Positions 1-21,231 of a stretch of DNA of 64,000 nucleotides are shown here, one piece after another. The stretch comes from Undaria pinnatifida (lineage: Eukaryota > Sar > Phaeophyceae > Laminariales > Alariaceae). Location: contig JABAKD010000026.1 in assembly GCA_012845835.1 (NCBI GenBank), positions 11,408,334 through 11,472,333 on the forward strand, read 5' to 3'. Both the position numbers and the translations under genes were made by a program. The notes beneath the pieces are model-generated. The model saw only the letters and a program-made list of their open reading frames with translations. It did no database searches and was not told the DNA's origin. How positions within the stretch are numbered: the stretch's first letter is position 1; each line of letters starts with the position of its first letter.

Positions 1-60
1 AGTGGCTCGGCTGCAGCGCTGAAGTGGCTCAAGGTTACTCCATCAAGTCCGAAACGTGTG

Positions 61-2172
61 TTATCGTTTGTTTGCCTCCTGTTTTGTTTTGTTACCTTGT
101 CTTACCGGGTTTGGCTTGTTTTTGGCTTGTCTTGCCATATTTTGTCGTGTTTGGCTTGTCTTGGCTTGTTGTCGTTTTTCTTTTTTGTCTGTCTTTTGTT
201 TCCCTGTGTTTAGTTGTCGTGTCTTGTCTTTTATTGTGTCTTGTTGTCTTGTCATATCTCGTTGTGTCGTGTCTTGTCTTGTCTCGTCTTGTCTTGTCCT
301 GTTTTGTCTTGTCTTGTCTTGTCTTGCCTTGTCTTGTCTTGTCTTGTCTTGTCTTGTCTTGTCTTGTCTTGTCTTGTCTTGTCTTGTCTTGTCTTGTCTT
401 GTCTTGTCTTGTCTTGTCTTGTCTTGTCTTGTCTTGTCTTGTCTTGTCTTGTCTTGTCTTGTCTTGTCTGTTGTCTTGTCTTGTCTTGTCTTGTCTTGTC
501 TTGTCTTGTCTTGTCTTGTCTTGTCTTGTCTTGTCTTGTCTTGTCTTGTCTTGTCTTGTCTTGTCTTGTCTTGTCTTGTCTTGTCTTGTCTTGTCTTGTC
601 TTGTCTTGTCTTGTCTTGTCTTGTCTTGTCTTGTCTTGTCTTGTCTTGTCTCGTCTGGTCTTGTCTTGTCTCGTCTTGTCTTGTCTTGTCTCGTCTTGGT
701 CTTGTCTTGGTCTTGTCTTGTCTTGTCTTGTCTTGTCTCGTCTCGTCTGGTCTCGTCTTGTCTTGTCTTGTCTTGTCTTGTCTTGTCTTGTCTTGTCTTG
801 TCTTGTCTTGTCTTGTCTTGTCTTGTCTTGTCTTGTCTTGTCTTGTCTTGTCTTGTCTTGTCTTGTCTTGTCTTGTCTTGTCTTGTCTTGTCTTGTCTTG
901 TCTTGTCTTGTCTTGTCTTGTCTTGTCCTTGTCTTGTCTTGTCTTGTCTTGTCTTGTCTTGTCTTGTCTTGTCTTGTCTTGTCTTGTCTTGTCTTGTCTT
1001 GTCTTGTCTTGTCTTGTCTTGTCTTGTCTTGTCTCGTCTGGTCTTGTCTTGTCTCGTCTTGTCTTGTCTTGTCTCGTCTTGGTCTTGTCTTGGTCTTGTC
1101 TTGTCTTGTCTTGTCTTGTCTCGTCTCGTCTTGTCTCGTCTCGTCTTGTCTTGTCTTGTCTTGTCTTGTCTTGTCTTGTCTTGTCTTGTCTTGTCTTGTC
1201 TTGTCTTGTCTTGTCTTGTCTTGTCTTGTCTTGTCTTGTCTTGTCTTGTCTTGTCTTGTCTTGTCTTGTCTTGTCTTGTCTTGTCTTGTCTTGTCTTGTC
1301 TTGTCTTGTCTTGTCTTGTCTTGTCTTGTCTTGTCTTGTCTTGTCTTGTCTTGTCTTGTCTTGTCTTGTCTTGTCTTGTCTTGTCTTGTCTTGTCTTGTC
1401 TTGTCTTGTCTTGTCTTGTCTTGTCTTGTCTTGTCTTGTCTTGTCTCGTCTCGTCTCGTCTCGTCTCGTCTCGTCTCGTCTCGTCTCGTCTCGTCTCGTC
1501 TCGGTCTCGTCTCGTCTCGTCTCGTCTCGTCTCGTCGTCTCGTCTCGTCTCGTCTCGTCTCGTCTCGTCTCGTCTCGTCTCGTCTCGTCTCGTCTCGTCT
1601 CGTCTCGTCTCGTCTCGTCTCGTCTCGTCTCGTCTCGTCTCGTCTCGTCTCGTCTCGTCTCGTCTCGTCTCGTCTCGTCTCGTCTCGTCTCGTCTCGTCT
1701 CGTCTCGTCTCGTCTCGTCTCGTCTCGTCTCGTCTCGTCTCGTCTCGTCTCGTCTCGTCTCGTCTCGTCTCGTCTCGTCTCGTCTCGTCTCGTCTCGTCT
1801 CGTCTCGTCTCGTCTCGTCTCGTCTCGTCTCGTCTCGTCTCGTCTCGTCTCGTCTCGTCTCGTCTCGTCTCGTCTCGTCTCGTCTCGTCTCGTCTCGTCT
1901 CGTCTCGTCTCGTCTCGTCTCGTCTCGTCTCGTCTCGTCTCGTCTCGTCTCGTCTCGTCTCGTCTCGTCTCGTCTCGTCTCGTCTCGTCTCGTCTCGTCT
2001 CGTCTCGTCTCGTCTCGTCTCGTCTCGTCTCGTCTCGTCTCGTCTCGTCTCGTCTCGTCTCGTCTCGTCTCGTCTCGTCTTGCCTTGTCTTGCCTTGCCT
2101 TGCCTTGCCTTGCCTTGCCTTGCCTTGCCTTGCCTTGCCTTGCCTTGCCTTGTCTTGTCTTGTCTTGTCTAT
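61..2172. repeat. CTTGT / CTCGT / CTTGC pentanucleotide satellite
   Basis: About 2.1 kb of tandem 5-bp units. The first 200 bases are degenerate. CTTGT dominates to about 1444, CTCGT from about 1445 to 2080, CTTGC to about 2150, then a short return to CTTGT. Because 5 is not a multiple of 3, all three plus-strand frames stay open and give Leu/Ser/Cys/Val or Arg/Ser repeats; these are not proteins. The array is followed by a pyrimidine tract and the first recognisable sulfotransferase exon, so it probably lies in an upstream intron of that gene. Confidence 0.97.
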
Positions 2173-2410
2173 CTACACGCGCAATGTACTGCCCCCAGCG
2201 TAGATGCCACCCCGACTAATCTCTCCTCCCTTACTCCCCCCCCACCGCTGTCCCTGCCCTCCTTTCCCCTGCTCCCCCTTCTACCCCCCCCCCCTCTCTC
2301 GCCCCTTGCCTTGGCCCCTCCTCTACTTCTCTCGTCTCTTCTCCCTTCCCCTCCTTCTACCCGTCTCCCTGTCATTGGGGTTTCCACCCCTGGGCGGCGT
2401 TGTGCGTCAG
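2173..2410 (+). other. Pyrimidine-rich tract before the first recognisable exon
   Basis: Almost pure C/T sequence from about 2220 to 2360, followed by AG dinucleotides at 2409-2410 and 2412-2413. This looks like an intron 3' end: a long polypyrimidine tract followed by an acceptor. The following exon has no in-frame ATG near its start, which agrees with an upstream exon lying outside the window. Confidence 0.45.
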
Positions 2411-11496
<9,086 letters not shown>

Positions 11497-11974
11497 TGGA
11501 GCTTAACGGGGGTTTATGTTCTAACCTCACGCGGTCCTTATTATTCTGCCCACGCGTGCTGAAGTATGCCTGCTTTTTCTACAGTTAGACCCCCCTTAGC
11601 TATGGTATGACATATGGCATTTATTTCCAGGCTTCCGTTGATCGTACGTTCGCCCCCGTTAGCTTATAAGCTCGGTCGCTGAATGCTCGGATTAAGGGCT
11701 AGCGTGGGGTGGGGCAACGCGGGGTGGGGGTGGCGAAGGGCGTGGGCGTCCTGATGTTGTGCTTGCCTTTGCCATTTGACCAGTGACCATGCTTCCCTTT
11801 CGAGACGAAGCAACGGGGTGGGACCCAGGAGGGGGTTAGAACGCGTATGGTCTATGGCTGCATGGGTAAGTGGTTGCCAGGTGTTTTTTAACACGCTTGC
11901 CTCTCATGCGTACGGGATGGTGGTGTCAGCAATGCTTTTGACGCCACCTCGCGAGGATCATCCGACCGAAGCGT
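11497..11974. other. 3' flank of the sulfotransferase gene
   Basis: Contains the presumed 3' untranslated sequence and a G-rich patch (about 11700-11745). No AATAAA signal or gene was recognised. Confidence 0.5.
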
Positions 11975-12360
11975 GAGCGCCGGCTTAAGCGCCGACTTGA
12001 TTGAGCGTCAGCGTGGGATTGAGCGTTTGCGTGGGCTTGAGCGTGAGCTTACTCACGCGATAGTTTTAGTTGCGCATTCTTAGGCGTGGGCATGGGCTTA
12101 GTTGCGTTCGCTTAACCGTGGGCATCGACGTAACCGTGAGCAGCTTGAGCTTAGGAGTGAGCATGGGTTTATGGGTGAGATTGGCCTTAAGCGTGAGCAC
12201 GAGCTTCACGCGTGAACATAGATTTGTCGGTGAGCATGGGGTTGGCAGCGAAACTGGAGTTCAGCGTGAGCATGGTCTTTGCCGCGAGCATGGGCTTTAG
12301 CGTGAACCCGGGCCTAACCGCGAGCATGGACTTGAGTGTGAGCGTTCGCGTGTGCATCTG
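11975..12360. repeat. Degenerate GTGAGC-rich minisatellite
   Basis: Irregular tandem copies of sequences like GCGTGAGCATGGGCTTAG. Spacing is about 18-30 bp and units vary. Frames across it are low complexity. Confidence 0.75.
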
Positions 12361-15300
12361 GATGCGCATGGCTCGCACGGCAAAACCGGACCTTGACCAT
12401 ACTTTTTTGGGGGTGGGGTGTAAGGTGTTTCGACCACGCACACCCCTCTCCCCTACCCAATCCCCATTCTACCGTGGGGAAAGACACCGACGGGTACGGT
12501 TTTTGGATTCGTGTATTTGTTAAGGTAATTTTTGAGCATCTTTCATACAGAGGGCTCGGCGCCGCAGACGGATTCTCCTTACGATCGACCCGCGCACGGA
12601 CTTTTTTAAGCCGCGCTGGGATTAACGGTGGCGCATAACGGTGGCGCTCTTCCGTGGCGGTGGCAGGTAAAGGCGACGGCAATAAAGGTAGTGGCGGCGT
12701 CGGCGGTACTAGCGGTGGTGGAGGTGGACGTGGAGGCTGCTGTGGGGGTGGTGGTGGCAGTGTTGGGTTACAGTGGGATCCGACAATAAACGAGGGCGCG
12801 AGCCGCGAGCAGGGAAGCCCGAGCTCGAAACGCGGAGAAATATCGCGAAGTCAAAGCTGCTTGCACTGAAACATGCATGCGCTACATGCGCGCATACACC
12901 CGCATTGTATGCGTTGTGTGCGCGCGTGTATATGCGCCGCATGCGCATACACGAACGTGCCGTCATAGGCACGTACCGAGCGCGCCGCAGTGGGGTCGGA
13001 GCTCTTGCTGAGGGCGTGGAAGATGTGTTTGCCTGGGTTTTAGTCGCGAGTTACTGGAGACGCGTTTGGGCGCACTGACTGATCGGTTATCCACCTGCAG
13101 AGCACGTACCACTTATTTTGAGGCAGTGTGACGTTTATTTGATACATTATTAGGACAAAAGGACGGCGACATGCTGGGCCTGGATGTTGAGAAGCAAGCG
13201 TGAAATTCGGCTTGCATGACGTATTAGTATTAGCAACTAAGATATTTTGCTTCTTGCCCCGTTTCCCCCCAGTGGGTAAACGGGGGGGGTTGAAGGGTAA
13301 GGGGTAGGCTAGTAGCGGGAGGGTTGCCCGTATTGTGCGTGGGGGGGGGTGACGTTGGGGGCGGGGATTTTTAATACCGCGGTCAACGTGTGTTGGGGGC
13401 GGGGCTTTTGTCTTATATAGATTTAAGCCTGTCGGTGTGTATTAAAATGATGGCCCTTCATAGAGTTTTTTTTTGTGGTATTTTGGTTTGTTTTATTTCT
13501 CTTTTGCTGTGCCATGCGTTGTCTTTTTGTCACATGTCACACCGTGTCGTATAGCGTCATTCGTTTATATCAATGCACGCTGCTGTTTTCGTTATGCATC
13601 TAATCTTTTTCGACATATATTGATGCTTGGAGATGATTGCTGGTCGGCTTTTTTTTTTTCTCGTTCGGCTGTTTTTTGTGTTTTTGAAGCGAGTGGTTGA
13701 CAGTGGGTGCATTTTTGGGGGATCGTTGGCTATCACCCTCTTCAAGAACGCTTCGCGAAGTAGCACCGCTGCTCCCTAGATGAACGTTTATTTTGGTCTG
13801 TGTCGCGCGCTGTCGCGGGGAGAGCTGTCGCGTGGGAGGGGGGGGGGAGGTTACCTGCTTATATACCTCTCTGCTTTTTCCTGTGCTTGGGTTCGGGCAA
13901 GCATCTGGAATGTGAACGTGTCTTATCTTGTAACAAGAAAAAAAACATCGGGAGGAAACTTCCGTCGAAAACAAAATAATTGCGACTTGAGGGTAGTTTG
14001 TTGTGCACGGCCGCGCGCGTGCGCACCGAGCTTTGATCGATTGTTGCGCTTTTGCTTTTGCTAGTGTTTGTCGCCGTGTGCTTGTATTTCGATAGTGCTG
14101 CAAATTGTGCTGTGTGTGGTGTTGCATCGGTTCCATGTGCTCCAGCCGTCTTTTTCATTTTGTTGCTATTAATCTGATATTGCTGCCATCGGTAGAAGCA
14201 TATCTCGCGGATGGATGGATTATGGATGGGTGGATGGTATCGTTGTGTCGCGGCTCTGAAGTGTGTGCTTGTTTTTTGGCGTGTCAGCGTGGCGCTAATG
14301 CCGAGTGAGTGCTTGGACATACCGTGCGGTAGTGCGACATCTATCTGACTGACGGAGTTAGCGGTAAACTATCTACTAAGGGCCGTTGCTAACGAACACA
14401 ACAGATGCCAGGAATCCTGACAAAAATCCATGACATTTGCACTCGAATAGTAGACTATGGCAGGAAATTCGGACTTTTGAATCGTTTTGACAGTTTCCAT
14501 AGAAATTGATGTCAGGATTCTTGACAAGAAACGGTGATTTTTTTGTTTGAAAACGTGACCTTTTTCGAAAACGTGACATTTCAGAATTTCAAAAAGTCAG
14601 AAATCGTGACATTTTTTCAGGACACGTTGTTTTTCTGCGTTCGTTAGGATCGACCCCAACTGGTGTTTGGAATCCTTCGCGTTATACGCGCGTACTACTC
14701 GAGTAGTGGTTAACACTAGTGCTGCAACCATCTATCTGATGGACTTAGGGTTTTGCCCAACAAACGTGAAACAAATTATAACGATTCGTGAGATTTGTAT
14801 GCTCTTGCCGTCTTGACACGTCTTGACGAGTTTATCACGTTTTGTTTTTACACGAATCGTAACATGAACTTTGTAAAAAACATCTTTCAAAACTGTTTGA
14901 CGTCGCGATTCGTGACAAGTATCACTCGATTCGCGAAAATAACACGTTTATTTGTCATGAGTTGTCGACCTTTCGTTGTGTTCGTCAGAAATGGCCTTTC
15001 GCGAGAAACTGTCTACTTACTGATGCTCCGACTTGGCGTTAACGCCACGATTTTTGTTTCATCACGTAGGGAAAAGAGAGTCCGCGGGGCGAATCGTTCC
15101 GTGTGGGGGTTTGCTTTTGAAGTGCAGGCATTTTTGTTCGTATTATTACATACACTTGGATTGTACTGGTGTTGCACACTCGAACAACAGGCTAATTTTG
15201 GGGGATGTATACCGGTACAATACCAGGTATGTACTGGTACTGATACAACGAGTAGCGCTGAAGTTTTGTTTTTTGTGTTCTACAGCTGCTTGCTGTTACA

Positions 15301-15887
15301 TATGACAGTACAATTAAGCACTCCTTTTTTTCTTGTACCACGACGGTACTATTAACATTGATGTTGGTACTGGTTGCTGCTTTTGGGGTGGTGACGTCAG
15401 GGATCAGAATAACCAAACATTATCTTACGAACTGGCTAAAACTTCTTGTTTTTGACGGGGGCTCCTAAACCCAAACTCATCAGAGGATGTTATTGAGTGT
15501 TAGTATTAAACTCGTGTAGGGTGTGGCCGATACGACCACCCCACAAGCTGATTCGCTTTCGCAGACTTTTCGGCCCGACTAGCTTTTCTTGTTTTTATCT
15601 TTTTGACCAGACCAAAGCCCCTTGTTTTTTTTTGGCCCGATTAGCTCCTTGCTTCTACAGACTCCTTGGTCCGACCAGCCCGAGCAGCCTTCTCCTCAAC
15701 CTAACCTCGTCGGAGGGTGTCATTATTGTTTTTCGATACAAGGTATGCATGTGTTTTATACATGGGACCATGATCCATGCCTGTTCATCGAGTCGCACCT
15801 CCAGCTTACTCAAAAATAAGACCTTGGGGTGAGGTGTAGAGCTCAACAAGGGAGGAGCCTCAGAAAGAAATCATCGCATAATCTCTT
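12361..15887. other. Intergenic stretch without a recognisable gene
   Basis: 12590-12770 is GGC/GGT-rich. 12865-12960 is nearly alternating purine-pyrimidine (ATGCGC, TGTGCGCGCG). 13250-13400 has G-rich patches. 14339-15010 is AT-rich with scattered CGTGAC/GTCACG words, and CATCTATCTGA occurs as a direct repeat at about 14339 and 14730. Open frames here are short and resemble nothing I know. Confidence 0.5.
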
Positions 15888-16153
15888 GAGCCATCAAACG
15901 GTGGGGGTGCAGCAAAAATTTCCCGACCTCTTAACACGAAGGGCTCGGCATCTCACCCCAAACATGACTTCGAAGGCATTCGTTCGCACTCAACCCGGCT
16001 GAGCTTCTTCTGTGCCCAAAAAAATATAATAGTATACTCAACTCGTAAACTTATTGGAATGACCGGTAGTTCCTCGCTTGAGGAGCTCAACGGACTGTAA
16101 ACACCATATGGCCCAAATAGTTCAACCTCTACCGCACCATATAGGGATGACTC
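15888..16153. mobile_element. Small DNA transposon, family C (degenerate)
   Basis: Shares with other family C copies the inner block CATGACTTCGAAGGCATTCG, the block GACCGGTAGTTCCT, and ends resembling GAGTCATCCCACGGTAGGGG on one side and its inverse on the other. No coding sequence. Confidence 0.6.
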
Positions 16154-16260
16154 CTCTACCGTACGTAGTGTATGCCCTCAGCTCATGCAAAAGACGCGTG
16201 CTACGATAATAGATGTACTAAGGTATACCACATTTTCTGGCCACACAATTTTTTGAACGG

Positions 16261-16351
16261 CTAATTTTAGAGAGCACCCAAATCCCTCCCTACACTCAAT
16301 TCAAGTAAATTTGTCTAGGCCAAAAAGGGTTTAAAAGTTGTGAAGGCGTTA
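16261..16351 (+). mobile_element. TTAA-flanked 90-bp element, family E (degenerate)
   Basis: Similar to the copies at 39416 and 62123 (core AAATCCCTCCCTA then TTCAAGTAA and AAAAAGGGTTT), but both TTAA ends have decayed. Confidence 0.65.
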
Positions 16352-16539
16352 GCCCCAAATCATTGGAATATCATTATCGTTTTTCGAATTGATGTTATTA
16401 TGTGTATCATGCCTAGGCCAAACAGGGCGTTGTTCATCGGGAGATGTACGTTCACTTTTCTCGAAGTAATTTTTGCCTCAGAAGCCAAAAAAGCTTCATT
16501 CAAGTGAGGAGCGTTCGGTCTCCTGCACTACTTTCAATT

Positions 16540-17655
16540 TGCGTGGAAGCTCATGAAAGCTTCTGTGGAAGCTTTCATGGAAGTTACGAAAGCTTCCATG
16601 GCAGTTAAATTCCACGAAAGCTTCCACGAAAGCTTCCATGAAAGTAACGTTCAGAAAATCTTCAACGAAAGCTTGCACAAAAGCTTCCACGAAAGCTTCC
16701 GTGGAAGTTACTTGCACGGAAGCTTTCGTAACTTCCACGACAGCTTCCATGGAAGCTTCCACGGAAGTAACTTTCACGAAAACTTCCACCAAAGCTTCCA
16801 TGGAAGTAACCTCCATCAAAGCTTCTATGGAAGCTTCGACGAGAGCTTCCACGGTTCCACGAAAGCTTCCACAGAAGTAACTCCCACGAAAGCTTCCACG
16901 GAAGTAACTCCCACGAAAGCTTCCACGGAAGTAACTTCCACGAAAGCTTCCATGGAAGTAACTTCTACCAAAGCTTTCACGGAAGTAAGTTCCACGAAAG
17001 CTTCGATGAAATTAACTTCCACGGGAACTTCCACGAAAGCTTCCATGCATTAGAAAGCTCCCACGAAAGCATTTCCACGGATTCTAACGTTTTAGTTCCA
17101 TGGAAGCAAGCGGCAGCTTCCACGGAAGGTCGGACAAAAACATTCGGGAAAGTCGGATGAAAGCTTCGACGATAGCCTCCACGAAAGCTTCCACGAAAAC
17201 GTCGGCGGATTCGAAAGCTTCCACAAAAGCACTTCCAAAGATTTTACGTTTTAGTTGCATGGACGCAAGCGACAGCTTCCACGGAAGGTCGGAAGCTCAC
17301 CGGCTTCCACGAAAGCTTTCACGGAAAGCTTTCGTGAAAGCTTTGAAAGTAGCTTCCAGGAAAGATTGGAAGGTACATCCAACGAATTTTACGTTTTACT
17401 TCTACGTAAGCTTCCGCACCTTCCACGGAATCTGAGCGGCTTCCATGACAGCTCCCACGGAAACCCACTCCCATGGAACCTTTCGTGGAAGAAATTAACA
17501 CCTTTTAAAGAAATAACACATCCATGAAAGAGGTTTACATTTTACGTACATGTCAACTTGTCATGGAAGTAAAAAGTAAACTTGTGTGGAAGTAGCTTCC
17601 ACGAAAGCTTCCACGAACTTCCATGGGGGTGATTTTTTAAAAAGCTTCCGTGGGA
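16540..17655. repeat. 27-bp minisatellite rich in AAGCTTCC
   Basis: About 1.1 kb of units such as CCACGAAAGCTTCCACGGAA followed by GTAACTT. Period is 27 bp in the cleanest part (about 16870-17030) and irregular elsewhere. AGCTTCC and GGAAGCT make each unit partly self-complementary. The 27-bp period keeps frames open and gives EVTSTKAST-like peptides on both strands; I do not regard these as genes. Confidence 0.9.
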
Positions 17656-18338
17656 GTAAATTATTATTTTATTTTTTTAATTTATTATTCCCCCCTACGA
17701 GTACCATTAGAGTCGGCCGAGGTAAGGGTTTGCCCGAGGCCACAATTCTAAATGGTCGGTAGTGAACTGACTGGCTGTCGGCTGCTGTGATGCAGCTAGC
17801 ACGAGAGAGGTCAACCAACAAAGACAAATCGAACCGGATTACGGCATCGGCACACCCAGAGAGACATACTGACCGACGATGCGTGGCAGAGCTCCACACA
17901 GGAGCATTCAGGTGATGCCACACGATGGGGCGGGAGTATTAAGGTATTCTCACTGTTTTTGTGCACGCTGCACTCTGCGCGCTCTGCGGGCTGTCCCACA
18001 GGTTCGAGGAAGACAGAGTCAGCTGCGAGTGGTCATGCAAAAGGTGAAGGTTGGTAGGTCTGACGCATAATTCAAAAACAAATGCAAGATGCACCTTGTC
18101 CGCCTCCATCTGAAACATCAGCTGTTGGCTCAGAAGGACAGTAGCTGGGCCCGAACCTGCAAGGAAACGCCAACTGTGACGTCGAATACTATACAAAAAG
18201 CCCACCAGCAGGCACGGAAGTCGGATGGACCAGCGGCAAAAAGCTTGAAACGCCCGCCAGCAGGTAACAAAACTATGAACGGCCCGCCAGCAGGCACGGA
18301 AGCGTTACCGGCCAGCCGCATCGAATTAATACTTGGAT
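17656..18338. other. No recognisable gene
   Basis: AT-rich start, then mixed sequence. Three near-copies of CCCGCCAGCAGGYAMSRAA-like sequence occur at about 18205-18300. No coding similarity seen. Confidence 0.4.
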
Positions 18339-18578
18339 TTATCCTGTCTGGTGAGGTTTTTCGTATATTTCGTGTTTAATGTGCTCGATGGTGTGCGTTA
18401 CGTTGGGCTCCGGCACTCCACCCGTGTGTAAGCGCGGATACTGCGCGGACAAAACCCCTTCCTCCTTAGCGTCGATTTCGGCGTAATAGGGTGCTTCCAA
18501 CCTCATGCCCCCTGCCCGCGACCGACGCCACCATACCAAAATCGAGGTCGTAATACCGATGACAATGGAAACGCGATG
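18339..18578 (-). CDS. Terminal exon of an unidentified membrane protein
   Basis: On the minus strand an acceptor TTAGCAG precedes a frame that stays open to TAA at 18339-18341. It begins with a hydrophobic segment, SIVIGITTSILVWW, followed at once by RRSR, then a polar tail with AEIDAKEEGVLSAQYPRLHT and HTIEHIKHEIYEKPHQTG. This is the pattern of a last transmembrane helix with basic residues on the cytoplasmic side and a C-terminal tail. An in-frame stop just before the acceptor shows the rest must come from upstream exons, which I could not find. Family unknown. Confidence 0.45.
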   Translation of the reverse strand, partial: HRVSIVIGITTSILVWWRRSRAGGMRLEAPYYAEIDAKEEGVLSAQYPRLHTGGVPEPNVTHTIEHIKHEIYEKPHQTG

Positions 18579-20832
18579 CTGCTAAGTTTGTTTTCCGAAA
18601 TCTTGCAAGAAGACATCGTGCCAAGATACCCCCGTGCCGCTCCTGTGGTGAAAACGGAACGGAAGGACAATTTTGTCGCCTATTTTCTACACAGCAGCGC
18701 CCAAATGTGTTTCTATCACACGCCCGGTTTGCGCCAACCACATATCACGACCGTGGTCTTTACACTGTGACGAGAATGTGGGTCAGAGCGCCTCACCGGC
18801 GCACGCCGTTGACATTCCATGGCGCAGTTGCTCGTTTCGTCCATCGTTGTCTGTCGCAGACGTTAAATCTCGCTGTCTCAGACTATCATTTCGCCGACTG
18901 TTTCTCAGGTCGTTTCGGCCCTACATGTGCCCACTGCATGTATGTTCGCTTTTTTTTTTTTCAAAATATTGGAACTTGTGTGGTGAACATCAGTGGTCAT
19001 GTGTGAACCACGTCCCCGCTCCGTTGATGACTCAGGTTCCGCTGGAAAGTATTTTTTGACGTCATGACGCGGCGCCGGGCGCTATGCAAACATGCCCTAA
19101 CTTAGGTTGTACACGTTACCGGCTAAGGTATGGGCGTTCCGAGCCCTCAAAACTCCCTGGTACAAGCGGCTCGTGTGCCACTCCTAAACCACCCTCGGCG
19201 TGCGACCTGTCGACGGCGATTCGTGGATCCGTGGGCACCACACCGCCCAGGGGAGGCTAGACCGGACATCGAATACTACCCATTTACGTAACAATTGCCA
19301 TAGTTTCTTCACTGCCAAGCACACCACCCCCAGAGAGTTTGCCCTTCCTCGCCCACCGCCCCACACCCCAACCCTTTCCCCCCCCCTCTCCCTGGGAACC
19401 ATGTGCGTGTCGCTTCCTGATCATAGCACTCGCCACCTCCCTATGATCAAAGGTACTTGGGCCCCCACCCCGCCCACACACTGCGAGGAGGACGTCCTCC
19501 GCCTCCAATGCTTAATCGTCGAAGTTGGATTTTTGTCAAGCAAACTCTTAGCCAAGAGGCACTCGTTCCTCACCAAAACGCACAGGTAAAGGAAGAACTC
19601 CGCCAGCACTCGAGGCATCTGCTTGACAATGTGCCCGAACCCTGACAAAATGAAGCAACAAACACGGTGCAGATTACGTCGTGGTCATGTTGACACAAAT
19701 TTTTCTTTCGCCTTTAAAGTCCGTCGGGTAATTAACGTCGCGTCTGTGTCACAGCAACGGTGGAGGCGTATGATCATGTCGTTTCGCGTCGTATATGAAC
19801 GCCGTCGGCGAGGTGCCAACTGAGAATCACGAATCTACAGTAGGATCAAGGAGCCGTTGCTCGGTCTGCGGTCCTCCCAATGAAGCTCTGGCCTTCGTGC
19901 AAACTTGCGCAAGCAGCTTTTTGCGGAACGTTCGGAGTCTATGTCGTCATCCGTATCGCCGAGGGTCGACTTGGCAGGGTTAACGACTGAAGCGACCGCT
20001 TTGTCAAAAGAGAAGGAAACTAAGCAATGCGTGGAACAGGCATACCGTGGATCCACGAGTGGCTGCTCTCTGCCATGTAACTATTCCACAAGAAACATTC
20101 GTCGCCGTCGTCATCGTCAACACCCCGTAACGTCGGATCATCCCGCGCCTCGGGAGAGCAGAAAACGGCGCAGTCCGCCTCCGAATTCCCTCGGAAATGG
20201 AACCTAAATTGTGGCGTGTTTTTCGCCAAGGTGCAAGAGACGCACGCGTAACGTAATGTTAGGCACCGTTTCGTATGTACTCTGGGACAAGCCATTGAGT
20301 ATGGGTATTCGTTGCGGCGCGTGTTACCATAGAGGTAGCACTTTACGTCTGAAATATTTCTGAATGACTGGATTCTTAACCCTAAATCGTCGGAAACAGC
20401 TCATTTGCATGTTGTGGGTTTCGTTGTGTACGTAGACCATGGTACTTTTCATCCCGTACCAGTTTCATTTTTCTCCAAATCAGTTTTTGGGATAGATCTT
20501 AACCTCCCAGATCGAGGAATCTCAGAAAAAAAACTGGTGCACTTCCATGGCAAGCACGCGTCTTGCCCGCTATTGACGTCTTATTCTCGCCAATAGTGGC
20601 ATGCTCGTGTTGAGGACGCCGACATATATGTCTACTTCGAGCCCATCGATAGTTGACCACACGTCTAAGCCAACTTAAATCGTCGTTAACGTGGGGTCGA
20701 AGCTCAATGTATACAAGACCTTCGTCGTTTCTACGCACGGAACGTCGAACACGTTGGACTCATCCCCAACCCTTGCATCGCAAGTAATGAAGGCCAACGC
20801 ACGACAAGATTTACCGACAACGAAGGGCTTGT
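18579..20832. other. No confident gene
   Basis: Several short open frames on both strands have plausible composition (for example 19457-19645 plus and 19835-20056 minus), but none has a recognisable domain or paired splice sites. It could include degraded parts of the transposase just downstream. Confidence 0.4.
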
Positions 20833-21231
20833 CTAAATAGGGATAGGACCATTTTGCCTATCAACGAAGTGACGGGTTTCCAGCCAGGAGTCATCGGGAT
20901 AATTCAATCGGTAGCGCCGTAGAGCACAGCCCTTGTCGTAGAAGATCAATTCCGGTCGGCTGGCGGGGTCTTCCCAGATGGAGTTCAGGCAACCGGCCAC
21001 GACCTCCATCCCCTCGTGTTCCCACAAAGGACCCAACCCGGCGATGATGCCGCAGTTCAGAGTCGCTATGAAGTATCCGTGCGTGTAATGGGTGGAAAAC
21101 AGCAGCCGGAGTTGTCGCGCTCCGTAGGGCTTGGCTCCGCGTGGGATGGTGACATTTCCAGCATCACGGTCGGGTAGGTAAGCGACCAGGACGTCCGTTG
21201 CAGCGACGGCCAGGGCATGGGAGAGAACGTG
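20833..21231 (-). pseudogene. KDZ-like transposase fragment
   Basis: One open minus-strand frame of 132 codons without an initiator, bounded by stops. It contains FSTHYTHGYFIATLNCGIIA, GLGPLWEHEGMEVVAG, ELIFYDKGCALRRYRLNYPD and WLETRHFVDR. The block (Y)D-x-x-C-x-L..Y followed by T.FVDR resembles the catalytic region of Kyakuja-Dileera-Zisupton transposases, where it normally continues FH.KGH. Here it runs into QNGPIP and a stop. The family call is from memory of the motif and is tentative. Part of a degraded element. Confidence 0.5.
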
